From: Pseudomonadota bacterium
GTDB taxonomy: Bacteria > Pseudomonadota > Alphaproteobacteria > Micropepsales > Micropepsaceae
Length of the DNA stretch: 64,000 bases
Assembly (NCBI GenBank): GCA_021851325.1
Contig: JAJZDZ010000005.1
Location: 111,680-175,679 of the forward strand
Direction: 5' to 3'
The notes below the pieces were generated by a model. That model was not told the DNA's origin. It made no database searches and saw only the letters and a list, made by a program, of their open reading frames with translations. How positions within the stretch are numbered: the stretch's first letter is position 1; each line of letters opens with the position of its first letter. Below are positions 57,540-64,000 of this stretch, one piece after another. The position numbers and the translations under genes are program-made.

Positions 57540-59027
57540 CTAGGCCGTCGCGGCGAGGAGCGCGCGCACCTGAGCAAGCTGCTCTGCATAATGCTGCCCG
57601 CGGCCCAGGGAACTGCGATAAAGCGGCTTGCGGACCTGCCAGACGCTGGCGGTGCGCACCACACTTGCCGCCGCATGAAACGCCATGCAGGCCTCGTTCC
57701 ACGGCAGACCGCAATAGGCCAGAAGCTGCTCGGTCGCGGTGCGCTGGTCGGTGACAAAGCGCGCATAATCGAAGCCATAGAGCTCGGGGCCGAACAGCTC
57801 CTGCCAGTGGGCCATCAAGCGCCGGTACTGGGTGTAATAATGCGCGATATCACCCAGATCATGGGCGTACGGCACACGGTGATCCAGGTGCAGAAAATAG
57901 ATCGATACCGCGATATCAAGCGGGTCGCGCTCGGTATGGATGATCCGCGCCTCGGGAAACAACAGCTTGATCAGACCGATGTGCAGAAAGTTCTCAGTCC
58001 GCTTGTCGCTGACCTGAACGGCCTGTGGAAAGCTTGCAGCGAGTCCGTCGTGATAGGCCCCGGCAAGCGTGCGCAAGGCGGCGCTGCCCGCGCCCTCCAG
58101 GGCCTCGGGATAGCCGGGCAGCATGCGGGCGATGAGATCGGGCAGCAAGGCGAGTTCGCCACCCATCGTCACCTCCGGATGACTGGCCAGAACCTGCTCG
58201 CACAAGGTCGAGCCGGAACGAAACATTCCACAGATGAAAATCGGTCGCGGTGACGGGGCGGTCTCGATTTTCAGCGCGGTCCGCAGCTCGGCGATGCGGG
58301 CGGGGGTAAAAAATGCGATCAGGGCAGTGATGCGGGCCTCCTGAGCGGCCCGGTCATAGCCGACCTCAAATCCCCCCTGGCGTTTGGCCTGTAGGCTGGC
58401 GGCATTGGCCGCGGTGGCACAGTCAAAGGCCTGGGGGTAGGCGCCAACCGCGTCGAGCAGCCGGGCCAGGGCAAAACCGAGGCTCGCCCGTTCCAGGGCA
58501 TCGGGATTGGGCATGGCCAGAGCCCGCCGCAACCGGTCGATCACCGGATCATTGGGGCCTTGCGGTTCATGCAGATTGGCGTAGCGGGCCAGGGCTTCAA
58601 AGAACCAGGGCCGCAGCGACAGGGCCCGCGTGTAGTAGCGCCTGGCAAGCTCACGCTCACCGCGATCCTCCGCCAGATTGGCAAGGTTCATCAGGGCCGG
58701 GAGATATTCGGGGTTGACCTGCAGGGCCGACACGAGTTCGGCCTCGGCCAGCTCGAAACGGCTGAGCCCATCGCTGAAGACCAATGCACGATTAAGGAAA
58801 ATCTGCTCCGGCGCATCGGCACCGCGGGCCAGGGCCTCACCATAGGCGGCAAGCGCTGCTTCATGGCGGCCGGCATGGGCGCGCAGACGTCCCAGATTGT
58901 ACCAGCTATTGGCCAGCTCGGGAGCGACCTCCAGCAGCTGTTCATAGGCGGCTATGGCGTCTTCCAGAGGGCCGGTGCGGCTCAGCTCGCGCGCCCGTAT
59001 CAGCAGGGGTTCGACAGATTGGTTCAT
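57540..59027 (-). CDS. TPR-domain sulfotransferase
   Basis: A 495-residue fusion. Residues 1 to ~220 are tetratricopeptide repeats (AYEQLLEVAPELANSWYNLG, ARRYYTRALSLRPWFFEAL). The C-terminal half is a PAPS-dependent sulfotransferase with the 5'-phosphosulfate loop ICGMFRSGSTLCEQ near residue 262 and the 3'-phosphate region HTERDPLDIAVSIYF near 350. The architecture recalls tyrosylprotein-sulfotransferase-like bacterial proteins, but the acceptor is unknown. No signal peptide or membrane helix is seen. The gene is convergent with dnaJ/cbpA with no intervening bases. Confidence 0.9.
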   Translation of the reverse strand: MNQSVEPLLIRARELSRTGPLEDAIAAYEQLLEVAPELANSWYNLGRLRAHAGRHEAALAAYGEALARGADAPEQIFLNRALVFSDGLSRFELAEAELVSALQVNPEYLPALMNLANLAEDRGERELARRYYTRALSLRPWFFEALARYANLHEPQGPNDPVIDRLRRALAMPNPDALERASLGFALARLLDAVGAYPQAFDCATAANAASLQAKRQGGFEVGYDRAAQEARITALIAFFTPARIAELRTALKIETAPSPRPIFICGMFRSGSTLCEQVLASHPEVTMGGELALLPDLIARMLPGYPEALEGAGSAALRTLAGAYHDGLAASFPQAVQVSDKRTENFLHIGLIKLLFPEARIIHTERDPLDIAVSIYFLHLDHRVPYAHDLGDIAHYYTQYRRLMAHWQELFGPELYGFDYARFVTDQRTATEQLLAYCGLPWNEACMAFHAAASVVRTASVWQVRKPLYRSSLGRGQHYAEQLAQVRALLAATA

Positions 59028-59121
59028 GGCTTAGGCTTAGCCCATGGACGGGGATCTTTGAAGGGCACCACCGGCGCAGGACCGCGCGCGGTATCCCAAA
59101 GCGTACGAGCCATGTGCACGA

Positions 59122-60921
59122 CTAGCGCGGCAGAAGAGTGGTGGTGGGCAATGGAAGATTGGTCGCCCGCATCTGAACGCCGCCTGCAGGCGCGATGCTG
59201 AGAGCCGTCACCGCGGCCCGCAGCAGCGGCGTCTGGGCCAGATCAACCAGCCCCTGCATCGCTTTGAGGCCGGTTTCGCCGTCGCCAAAGATCGAGCCCA
59301 TCTGATCAAAGAACCCTTGGCTGCGAGGAAAGCGCGCGAATACCACACGCCGGCTGGCCGGAATGTGTGCAAGCTGCTTGGCTTCGGCAACCGCTGTCCA
59401 AAAGCCGCCCAGCGCATCGACCAGACCCTGGGCCTTGGCATCGGCGCCTGACCACACCCGACCCTTGGCGATGGCATCGACCTTGGCCAGAGACATTTTG
59501 CGTCCCTCAGCGACCTTTTGCTTGAACGCCAGATAGATAACGTCTGCCTGCTTGTTCAGCGCTGCGAGCTGCGCCTTGGTGTAGGGCGTCAGCGATGAAT
59601 CCACCAAGGCGTTCTTGCCGACCCCGATTTCATCGGCGCCGACACCAAGCAGTGCCAGCGACTTGCCGAAGCTGACCTTGCCGGTCAACACTCCGATGGA
59701 GCCGGTGATGGTACCCGGCTCGGCGACGATGCGGTTGGCTGAACTCGAAATATAATAGCCACCTGAGGCGGCAACAGCCCCCATGCTGACCACAACCGGT
59801 TTGCCTTTGGCCTGTGCCACCCGCACGGCATGCAGGATCTGATCGGAGGCCAGCACCGAGCCACCAGGTGAATCGATCCGCAGGATGATGGCCTTGATCG
59901 ATTTTTCGTCGGCAGCAGCCAGGATGGCTTTGGAAAAGCTGTCGCCGGCAATCACCGAGGTTGTGCTCAGAAGACTGGGATGGGCAGAGCCATCGACGAT
60001 ATCACCATCCCCCTCGATCAGCGCGACACGGCTGCCACTGCCGAAGGAGGATCCAGGTGCAGTAACCACCGCATAGCGGGCGAGCTTGACCGGCTTGGCC
60101 CCGCTGCCTGCGCGCCGGAGGGCCGCCTTAAGTGCATCACTGTCATAACCAATGCGATCGATCAGCCCCGCCTTCTTGACGTCCTGCGCGAAGATCGGAC
60201 TGGTATCCATCACCGCGATCAGTTTGGCGCGCGAAATACCGCGGGCGCGCGCCGCTGCCGCGGTGGCACTGTCATACCAACTCTGCAGCAGCGCTGTGGT
60301 CTGCAAGCGGTCCGCGGCGGTGTAATCCTTCTTCATGAACTCGTCGGCAGCGCTCTTGAACTGGGCGCGTTTGACCATCTGTGGAACAGCGTGAATCTTG
60401 TCGAACAGGCCACGCAGGAAGATGGCGCCAGCGGAGGTGCCAGCAGGCTCGAACGGACTTTGCGGCTGCATCCAGATCTGATTGGCGCTGGTGGCCAGAA
60501 GATAATCCCCGAGCCCGGTTGACAAGAAGCCCTGGGCGTCAGCGATCACGAATTTACCGGAGCGACGGAAGCGGGCGATGGCTGCCGACAATTCCTCTGC
60601 TTCAGGTACCGATAGTCCGGCGCTGCCGAGCTTGAGGAACAGACCTTTGACGCGATGGTCCCGTCCCGCCCGGTCGAGGGCAAGAACGGTCTTCATCACC
60701 GTCAGCTGCGCCGGCGCAAACCAGGGCGTCTGCGGCCGCGAGTCCGGTAGGTTACCGTTCAGGTTCATGGTCAGCACCATGTTGCCAGGTAACCCGTCAC
60801 CTTCGACCAGGCCGGCGACAAAGACCCCGCCGACGACAAGGCCGATGCCGAGCGCGAGCATCACAAGCCCGTTCAATGTGCCAACCACGATGTGGCCGAG
60901 CCATTTCAAAAACGCGATCAT
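59122..60921 (-). CDS. sppA: Signal peptide peptidase SppA, 67K type
   Basis: A 599-residue membrane-anchored serine protease that clears cleaved signal peptides. One N-terminal helix (LVMLALGIGLVVGGVFVAGL) anchors it, facing the periplasm. Two tandem ClpP-like halves follow: the catalytic lysine lies in VKRAQFKSAADEF (near 187-195) in the first half and the serine in GAVAASGGYY (near 380) in the second, the Ser/Lys dyad of the long form. A very good AGGAGG lies 5 bases before the ATG. Confidence 0.95.
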   Translation of the reverse strand: MIAFLKWLGHIVVGTLNGLVMLALGIGLVVGGVFVAGLVEGDGLPGNMVLTMNLNGNLPDSRPQTPWFAPAQLTVMKTVLALDRAGRDHRVKGLFLKLGSAGLSVPEAEELSAAIARFRRSGKFVIADAQGFLSTGLGDYLLATSANQIWMQPQSPFEPAGTSAGAIFLRGLFDKIHAVPQMVKRAQFKSAADEFMKKDYTAADRLQTTALLQSWYDSATAAAARARGISRAKLIAVMDTSPIFAQDVKKAGLIDRIGYDSDALKAALRRAGSGAKPVKLARYAVVTAPGSSFGSGSRVALIEGDGDIVDGSAHPSLLSTTSVIAGDSFSKAILAAADEKSIKAIILRIDSPGGSVLASDQILHAVRVAQAKGKPVVVSMGAVAASGGYYISSSANRIVAEPGTITGSIGVLTGKVSFGKSLALLGVGADEIGVGKNALVDSSLTPYTKAQLAALNKQADVIYLAFKQKVAEGRKMSLAKVDAIAKGRVWSGADAKAQGLVDALGGFWTAVAEAKQLAHIPASRRVVFARFPRSQGFFDQMGSIFGDGETGLKAMQGLVDLAQTPLLRAAVTALSIAPAGGVQMRATNLPLPTTTLLPR

Positions 60922-61256
60922 GCCACCTCCTCGGGGCCCAGCGACGCGGCGCGGATATGCGGGTCATGTTAAAGAGAATTCGGTTTACGCGGGCCAGCGG
61001 GACGGCGCAATTTCCTCAGGCTGTGACCTATCGGCCGCGCCAGCGCCCGGCAGATGAGCCAAAACTCAGCCGCGTATGAGAAAAAATACAAGCCGCGCCA
61101 AAGATTGCCGCTCGGCCGAGGCCGCTCTGGCCCTTTGCCACTTGCGACAGCTATGGCCATGACAGATCGGTAATGATGCTGGGGCCTAGTTTTGCGCTCC
61201 CGAGGGGTGAGGCCCCCTCCGTTGCACCCCTGCGCCCTATAGGTTACGCCAAGCAG
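60922..61256. other. Divergent gap of ~335 bases with nothing supported
   Basis: It separates sppA from the alpha/beta-hydrolase gene. A short AT-rich patch near 61080 (GAGAAAAAATACAA) is the only compositional change. No clear promoter, hairpin or RNA gene was seen. Confidence 0.4.
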
Positions 61257-62021
61257 ATGGAAGTCTTCGTCCGCGACGGTTTTACCCTCAGCTACGACAG
61301 TCTCGGTCCGGCCTCAGGCCGCCCCGTGCTCCTGATCCACGGCTTTGCCACCAGCCGCACCGAGATGTGGCAGCGCCTGGGCTGGTACGGTGCCTTTGAA
61401 CGCAAGGGCTACCGGCTGATCGCGCCAGACCTGCGTGGGCATGGTGACAGTAGCAAAGCCTATGACCCGGCTAAGTATGCATCCAGCCTACTGCTGGCAG
61501 ATCTCGTCGGTCTGCTCGACCACCTCAACATCGCCCGTGCCGATGTCCTCGGCTATTCGATGGGAGCGCGGCTGGCGCTGATGCTGGCGGTCAGCTCTGC
61601 GTCACGCGTGGACCATGTCGTGGCCGCAGGCGTAGGCGGGCGACTGCTGGGCCCAGCAGCGGCCCCAGGCGCGATGGCTGCCGCGATGGAGGCAAGCGAT
61701 CCAGACAGCATCAGCGAGCCGATGCTGCGCAGCTTCCGGCTTTTTGCCGATGAGCAAGGCGCCGATTGCAAAGCCCTCGCCGCCTTCAGCCGCGCACCGT
61801 CCGAACCGTTGACGCGGGAGCATCTGGCGCAGATCACGGCACCCTGCCTCATCATCGCCGGCGCGCGCGATGCGCTGGCCGGGGATCCTGAGGAACTTGC
61901 CGCGCACATCCACGGCGCCAAAGCCCGTCAGCTGCCCGGCTGTGACCATTTTTCGGCCATTTCCCATGGTCTTCTCAAGGCCAGCGTATTTGATTTTTTC
62001 TCGGACGAACTGGATCTTTGA
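61257..62021 (+). CDS. Alpha/beta-hydrolase
   Basis: A 254-residue hydrolase. The oxyanion strand is VLLIHGFATSRTEMW near 22-36, the next conserved block is LIAPDLRGHGDS, and the nucleophile elbow GYSMGARLAL places Ser near residue 100. The late histidine is in GCDHFSAI. This is the HGF/GHGxS pattern of small esterases and lactonases; the substrate is not predictable. The ATG at 61257 fits the fold start, but the frame is open upstream and the Shine-Dalgarno is weak. Confidence 0.88.
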   Translation: MEVFVRDGFTLSYDSLGPASGRPVLLIHGFATSRTEMWQRLGWYGAFERKGYRLIAPDLRGHGDSSKAYDPAKYASSLLLADLVGLLDHLNIARADVLGYSMGARLALMLAVSSASRVDHVVAAGVGGRLLGPAAAPGAMAAAMEASDPDSISEPMLRSFRLFADEQGADCKALAAFSRAPSEPLTREHLAQITAPCLIIAGARDALAGDPEELAAHIHGAKARQLPGCDHFSAISHGLLKASVFDFFSDELDL

Positions 62022-62098
62022 GCGATCCGTGGCCAGTGGCCAGACGTAGGCGACGAGGTTGAAAGAGCTCAACCGCGCGCAATTGAGGAGGAACCATC

Positions 62099-62506
62099 AT
62101 GAAGCACGGATATACGCGTTATTTGGGCGCCGCGATGCTCATTGCCGGACTGGCCGCAGCGCCAGCCCTGGCCGGAGGCAATCTCACAACCGAAATCCAC
62201 ACCGCAGCCATGCATGCCGGGTTCTCTGCCAAATCCAGCACCCTGAAGATGGTGCATGCGCACATGCATCATGCTCTCAATTGTCTCGCTGGCCCCAAAG
62301 GCAAGGGCTATGACAGCGCCGCCTTCGACCCTTGCAAGAATCAAGGCAATGGCGCGATCAGCGATGCCACCAACACCGCCATGAAGCAGCGTCTCGAAAA
62401 AGTTGCGCAGCTTCTAGAAACCGGCCTTAAGGACAAGAACCTCCACACCGCCCAGGCCACCGCCGCCAAAGTCGAGGCGGAACTAAACGGCATGACCACG
62501 AAATAA
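62099..62506 (+). CDS. Small exported His/Met-rich protein
   Basis: A 135-residue protein with a signal peptide (YLGAAMLIAGLAAAPALA, cleaved near residue 25). The mature part is helical with a cluster of His and Met (HTAAMHAGF, MVHAHMHHALNCLAGP) and two cysteines (NCL and DPC) about 20 residues apart. Such a cluster could bind copper or another metal, and the cysteines could pair; both are inferences. AGGAGG at 62086-62091 is a strong ribosome-binding site. It converges on dsbD with one base between stops. Confidence 0.75.
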   Translation: MKHGYTRYLGAAMLIAGLAAAPALAGGNLTTEIHTAAMHAGFSAKSSTLKMVHAHMHHALNCLAGPKGKGYDSAAFDPCKNQGNGAISDATNTAMKQRLEKVAQLLETGLKDKNLHTAQATAAKVEAELNGMTTK

Positions 62507-62507
62507 T

Positions 62508-64000
62508 TCAGCCAAGCTGCGCGGGTGGAGCAATGAGCTGCAACAGCTCATCCGGTGTGAGGATCTGTGGCAGTACCTTCGCCCGCGCCGCGCCTGGCGC
62601 GTAATAAAGATAGAGCGGAACACCGGCGCGCCCATGGGCGCGCAGCAATGCGGTGATCTGGGGATCGCGGCTTGTCCAGTCTGCAACCAGATAGGCCACA
62701 TGGTCACGCCGGAAGGCCCGCTGGACCTTTGGTGCCTCCAGCGCCACCTTCTCATTGACCATGCAGGTGATGCACCACGCAGCGGTGGCATCGACAAAGA
62801 CGGGACGGCCCGACTGGCGCAGCTGCGTCAGCCGCTGCGGCGTAAAAGGCTGCGCATCCAGCCCCGCGGCGGTGACCGCGCTCACGCCGCCGCCTGCTCT
62901 GGCATCGTGATAGACCAGACCAAGTCCGCTCAGCGACGCCGCTGCGGCCAAAGCCGCTACAATCCCGCCGGCTCGACGCCAGAAATTCCCCGCCTGACGG
63001 CTCGCATGATAGGCCCAGGCCGCAAAGCCGATACCGATCATGGCCGCAAGGGTTTCGATCAGGGCGGTGGTACCGGCCTCCTCGGTCAGCACCCACAGCA
63101 GCCACGCACTTGCGCCATACATCGGAAAGGCCAAGGCCTCTCGCAGGCGCACCATCCAAAGGCCCGGTCGCGGCAGCCAGCGCCGCCAGCTCGGCATCAG
63201 CGCCAGCAGGACAAAGGGCGCAGCAAAGCCAACGCCAAGAGCAGTGAAGACGATAATGGCCACCGCAGCAGTTTGCGACAGTGCGTAGCCCAACGCCGTC
63301 GCCATGAACGGTGCTGTGCAGGGGGCAGAGACTGCAACCGCTAGCAGGCCGGTGAAAAAGGCGCCCCAGGCATCGGCGCGGCCGGCAAGACGGCCGCCGC
63401 CGCCAAATCCCCGTCCGAGCTCGAGCGCACCGGAAAAATTCAGCCCCACGGCAAAGAGGAGCAGAGCAAAGAGCGCGACAAAGAGCGGCTGCTGCAACTG
63501 AAAGCCCCACCCCACGGCGCTACCACCGGCGCGCAGGAGGACAGCGCCCATTCCCAGGCCGACAAAGCCCAGAAGGACGCCGGCGCCATAGGCAAGACCC
63601 TGGACGGCCACACGCACGCGCTGGTGTTGGGCACTTTCGGCGATGGCGAGGATCTTGATCGCCAAAACCGGCAGCACGCAGGGCATGAGGTTGAGGATGA
63701 GCCCTCCGGCAAGGGCAAGCACCAAGGCGAGCATCAGGCTCTGGCTTTGCCTGCGCGCAAAATCGACCTTAGGGACGGGCCCTTCCGGCGCATCGATCGC
63801 AAGCGCCGTGACCGCGCCGCTGGCATCGCGCAATTCGAGGACCCCCTGGAGCGGGCCTCGCTGATGGGGGCGAGCCTCAAGCGCAAGGGCGATACCGCCG
63901 CGCAGGCGACGCAGACGCTGGACGGCTGTAGACACGATCTGCCCGCCATGGAAAGGCGCGTAAAGCGCGTGCGTGGGCGCGGCCAATGCCAGCTTCGGGG
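62508..64000 (-). CDS. dsbD: Thiol:disulfide interchange protein DsbD (5' end outside window)
   Basis: A C-terminal fragment of ~496 residues that runs off the window edge without a start. After a short periplasmic end, the eight-helix membrane domain carries the two electron-relay cysteines, in LMPCVLP and SAPCTAPF. The C-terminal periplasmic thioredoxin domain has AAWCITCMVNEK as its CxxC site and the later GVPLYLYY strand. The protein moves electrons from cytoplasmic thioredoxin to periplasmic targets. The layout fits DsbD or the related ScsB; the missing N-terminal domain would decide. Confidence 0.92.
   Translation of the reverse strand, partial: PKLALAAPTHALYAPFHGGQIVSTAVQRLRRLRGGIALALEARPHQRGPLQGVLELRDASGAVTALAIDAPEGPVPKVDFARRQSQSLMLALVLALAGGLILNLMPCVLPVLAIKILAIAESAQHQRVRVAVQGLAYGAGVLLGFVGLGMGAVLLRAGGSAVGWGFQLQQPLFVALFALLLFAVGLNFSGALELGRGFGGGGRLAGRADAWGAFFTGLLAVAVSAPCTAPFMATALGYALSQTAAVAIIVFTALGVGFAAPFVLLALMPSWRRWLPRPGLWMVRLREALAFPMYGASAWLLWVLTEEAGTTALIETLAAMIGIGFAAWAYHASRQAGNFWRRAGGIVAALAAAASLSGLGLVYHDARAGGGVSAVTAAGLDAQPFTPQRLTQLRQSGRPVFVDATAAWCITCMVNEKVALEAPKVQRAFRRDHVAYLVADWTSRDPQITALLRAHGRAGVPLYLYYAPGAARAKVLPQILTPDELLQLIAPPAQLG

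Overview
The window is GC-rich, very compactly coded bacterial chromosome with no phage, transposon, plasmid or CRISPR signature. Gene content and order point to an alphaproteobacterium: coaBC-dut, ubiB-ubiE next to mutM, a crotonase gene before rpsT, rpsT upstream of dnaA, the block dnaA-dnaN-recF-gyrB, an IalB-family secreted protein and a rhizobial-type (ReAII) asparaginase. The order or genus cannot be fixed from the sequence alone. Ubiquinone genes, an aerobic-type glycerol-3-phosphate dehydrogenase and PdxH suggest a respiring organism.

Layout. 1-5.9 kb: end of topA, rnr, a Nudix hydrolase coupled to an MFS exporter, a TMEM175-type membrane protein and rpmG. 5.9-7.7 kb: two tandem alpha/beta hydrolase paralogues. 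8.3-12.6 kb: a coupled lipid group (GlpD-like dehydrogenase, diacylglycerol-kinase-like enzyme, alkyl-DHAP-synthase-like flavoenzyme). 12.6-15.9 kb: an HSL-type esterase, a tiny conserved-looking protein and feruloyl-CoA synthase. 16.2-19.3 kb: coaBC, dut, an Rrf2 regulator and cysK. 19.5-22.8 kb: a glycerophosphodiesterase coupled to a shrunken acyl-CoA dehydrogenase, then a MATE exporter. 23-27.4 kb: a secreted protein, ubiB, ubiE, mutM and arfB. 27.4-36 kb: the replication region, with a crotonase, rpsT, an AT-richer spacer, a rhodanese, dnaA, dnaN, recF and gyrB. 36-45.5 kb is almost all minus strand: aldehyde dehydrogenase, methyltransferase, argG, rlmN, IalB-like protein, kappa-GST-like isomerase, atypical SDR, a two-gene ABC-2 exporter and a SpoU methylase. 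45.6-53.7 kb: asparaginase, a small secreted protein, quinone oxidoreductase, an NRAMP-like transporter with MarC, Uup, a cation-efflux protein and pdxH. 53.9-64 kb: an orphan transferrin-receptor-type dimerisation domain, an S9 peptidase, a CbpA-type DnaJ, a TPR-sulfotransferase, SppA, another alpha/beta hydrolase, a small secreted His/Met-rich protein and a DsbD that leaves the window.

Most of the window is housekeeping. Overlaps of the ATGA and TGATG type couple many gene pairs (Nudix-MFS, the two hydrolases, glpD-lipid kinase, coaBC-dut, ACAD remnant-GDPD, ubiE-ubiB, argG-methyltransferase, SDR-isomerase, pdxH-CDF). Several convergent pairs meet with 0-2 bases between stops, or overlap.

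The items that most deserve a second look are the ether-lipid-like cluster, the control region in front of dnaA (sigma70-like promoter, 7-bp inverted repeat and a near-consensus DnaA box), the stand-alone dimerisation domain, the SDR that has lost most of its catalytic residues, the NRAMP homologue with DPSG in place of DPGN, and the internally deleted acyl-CoA dehydrogenase still coupled to its neighbour. No clearly undescribed defence or mobile system was found.
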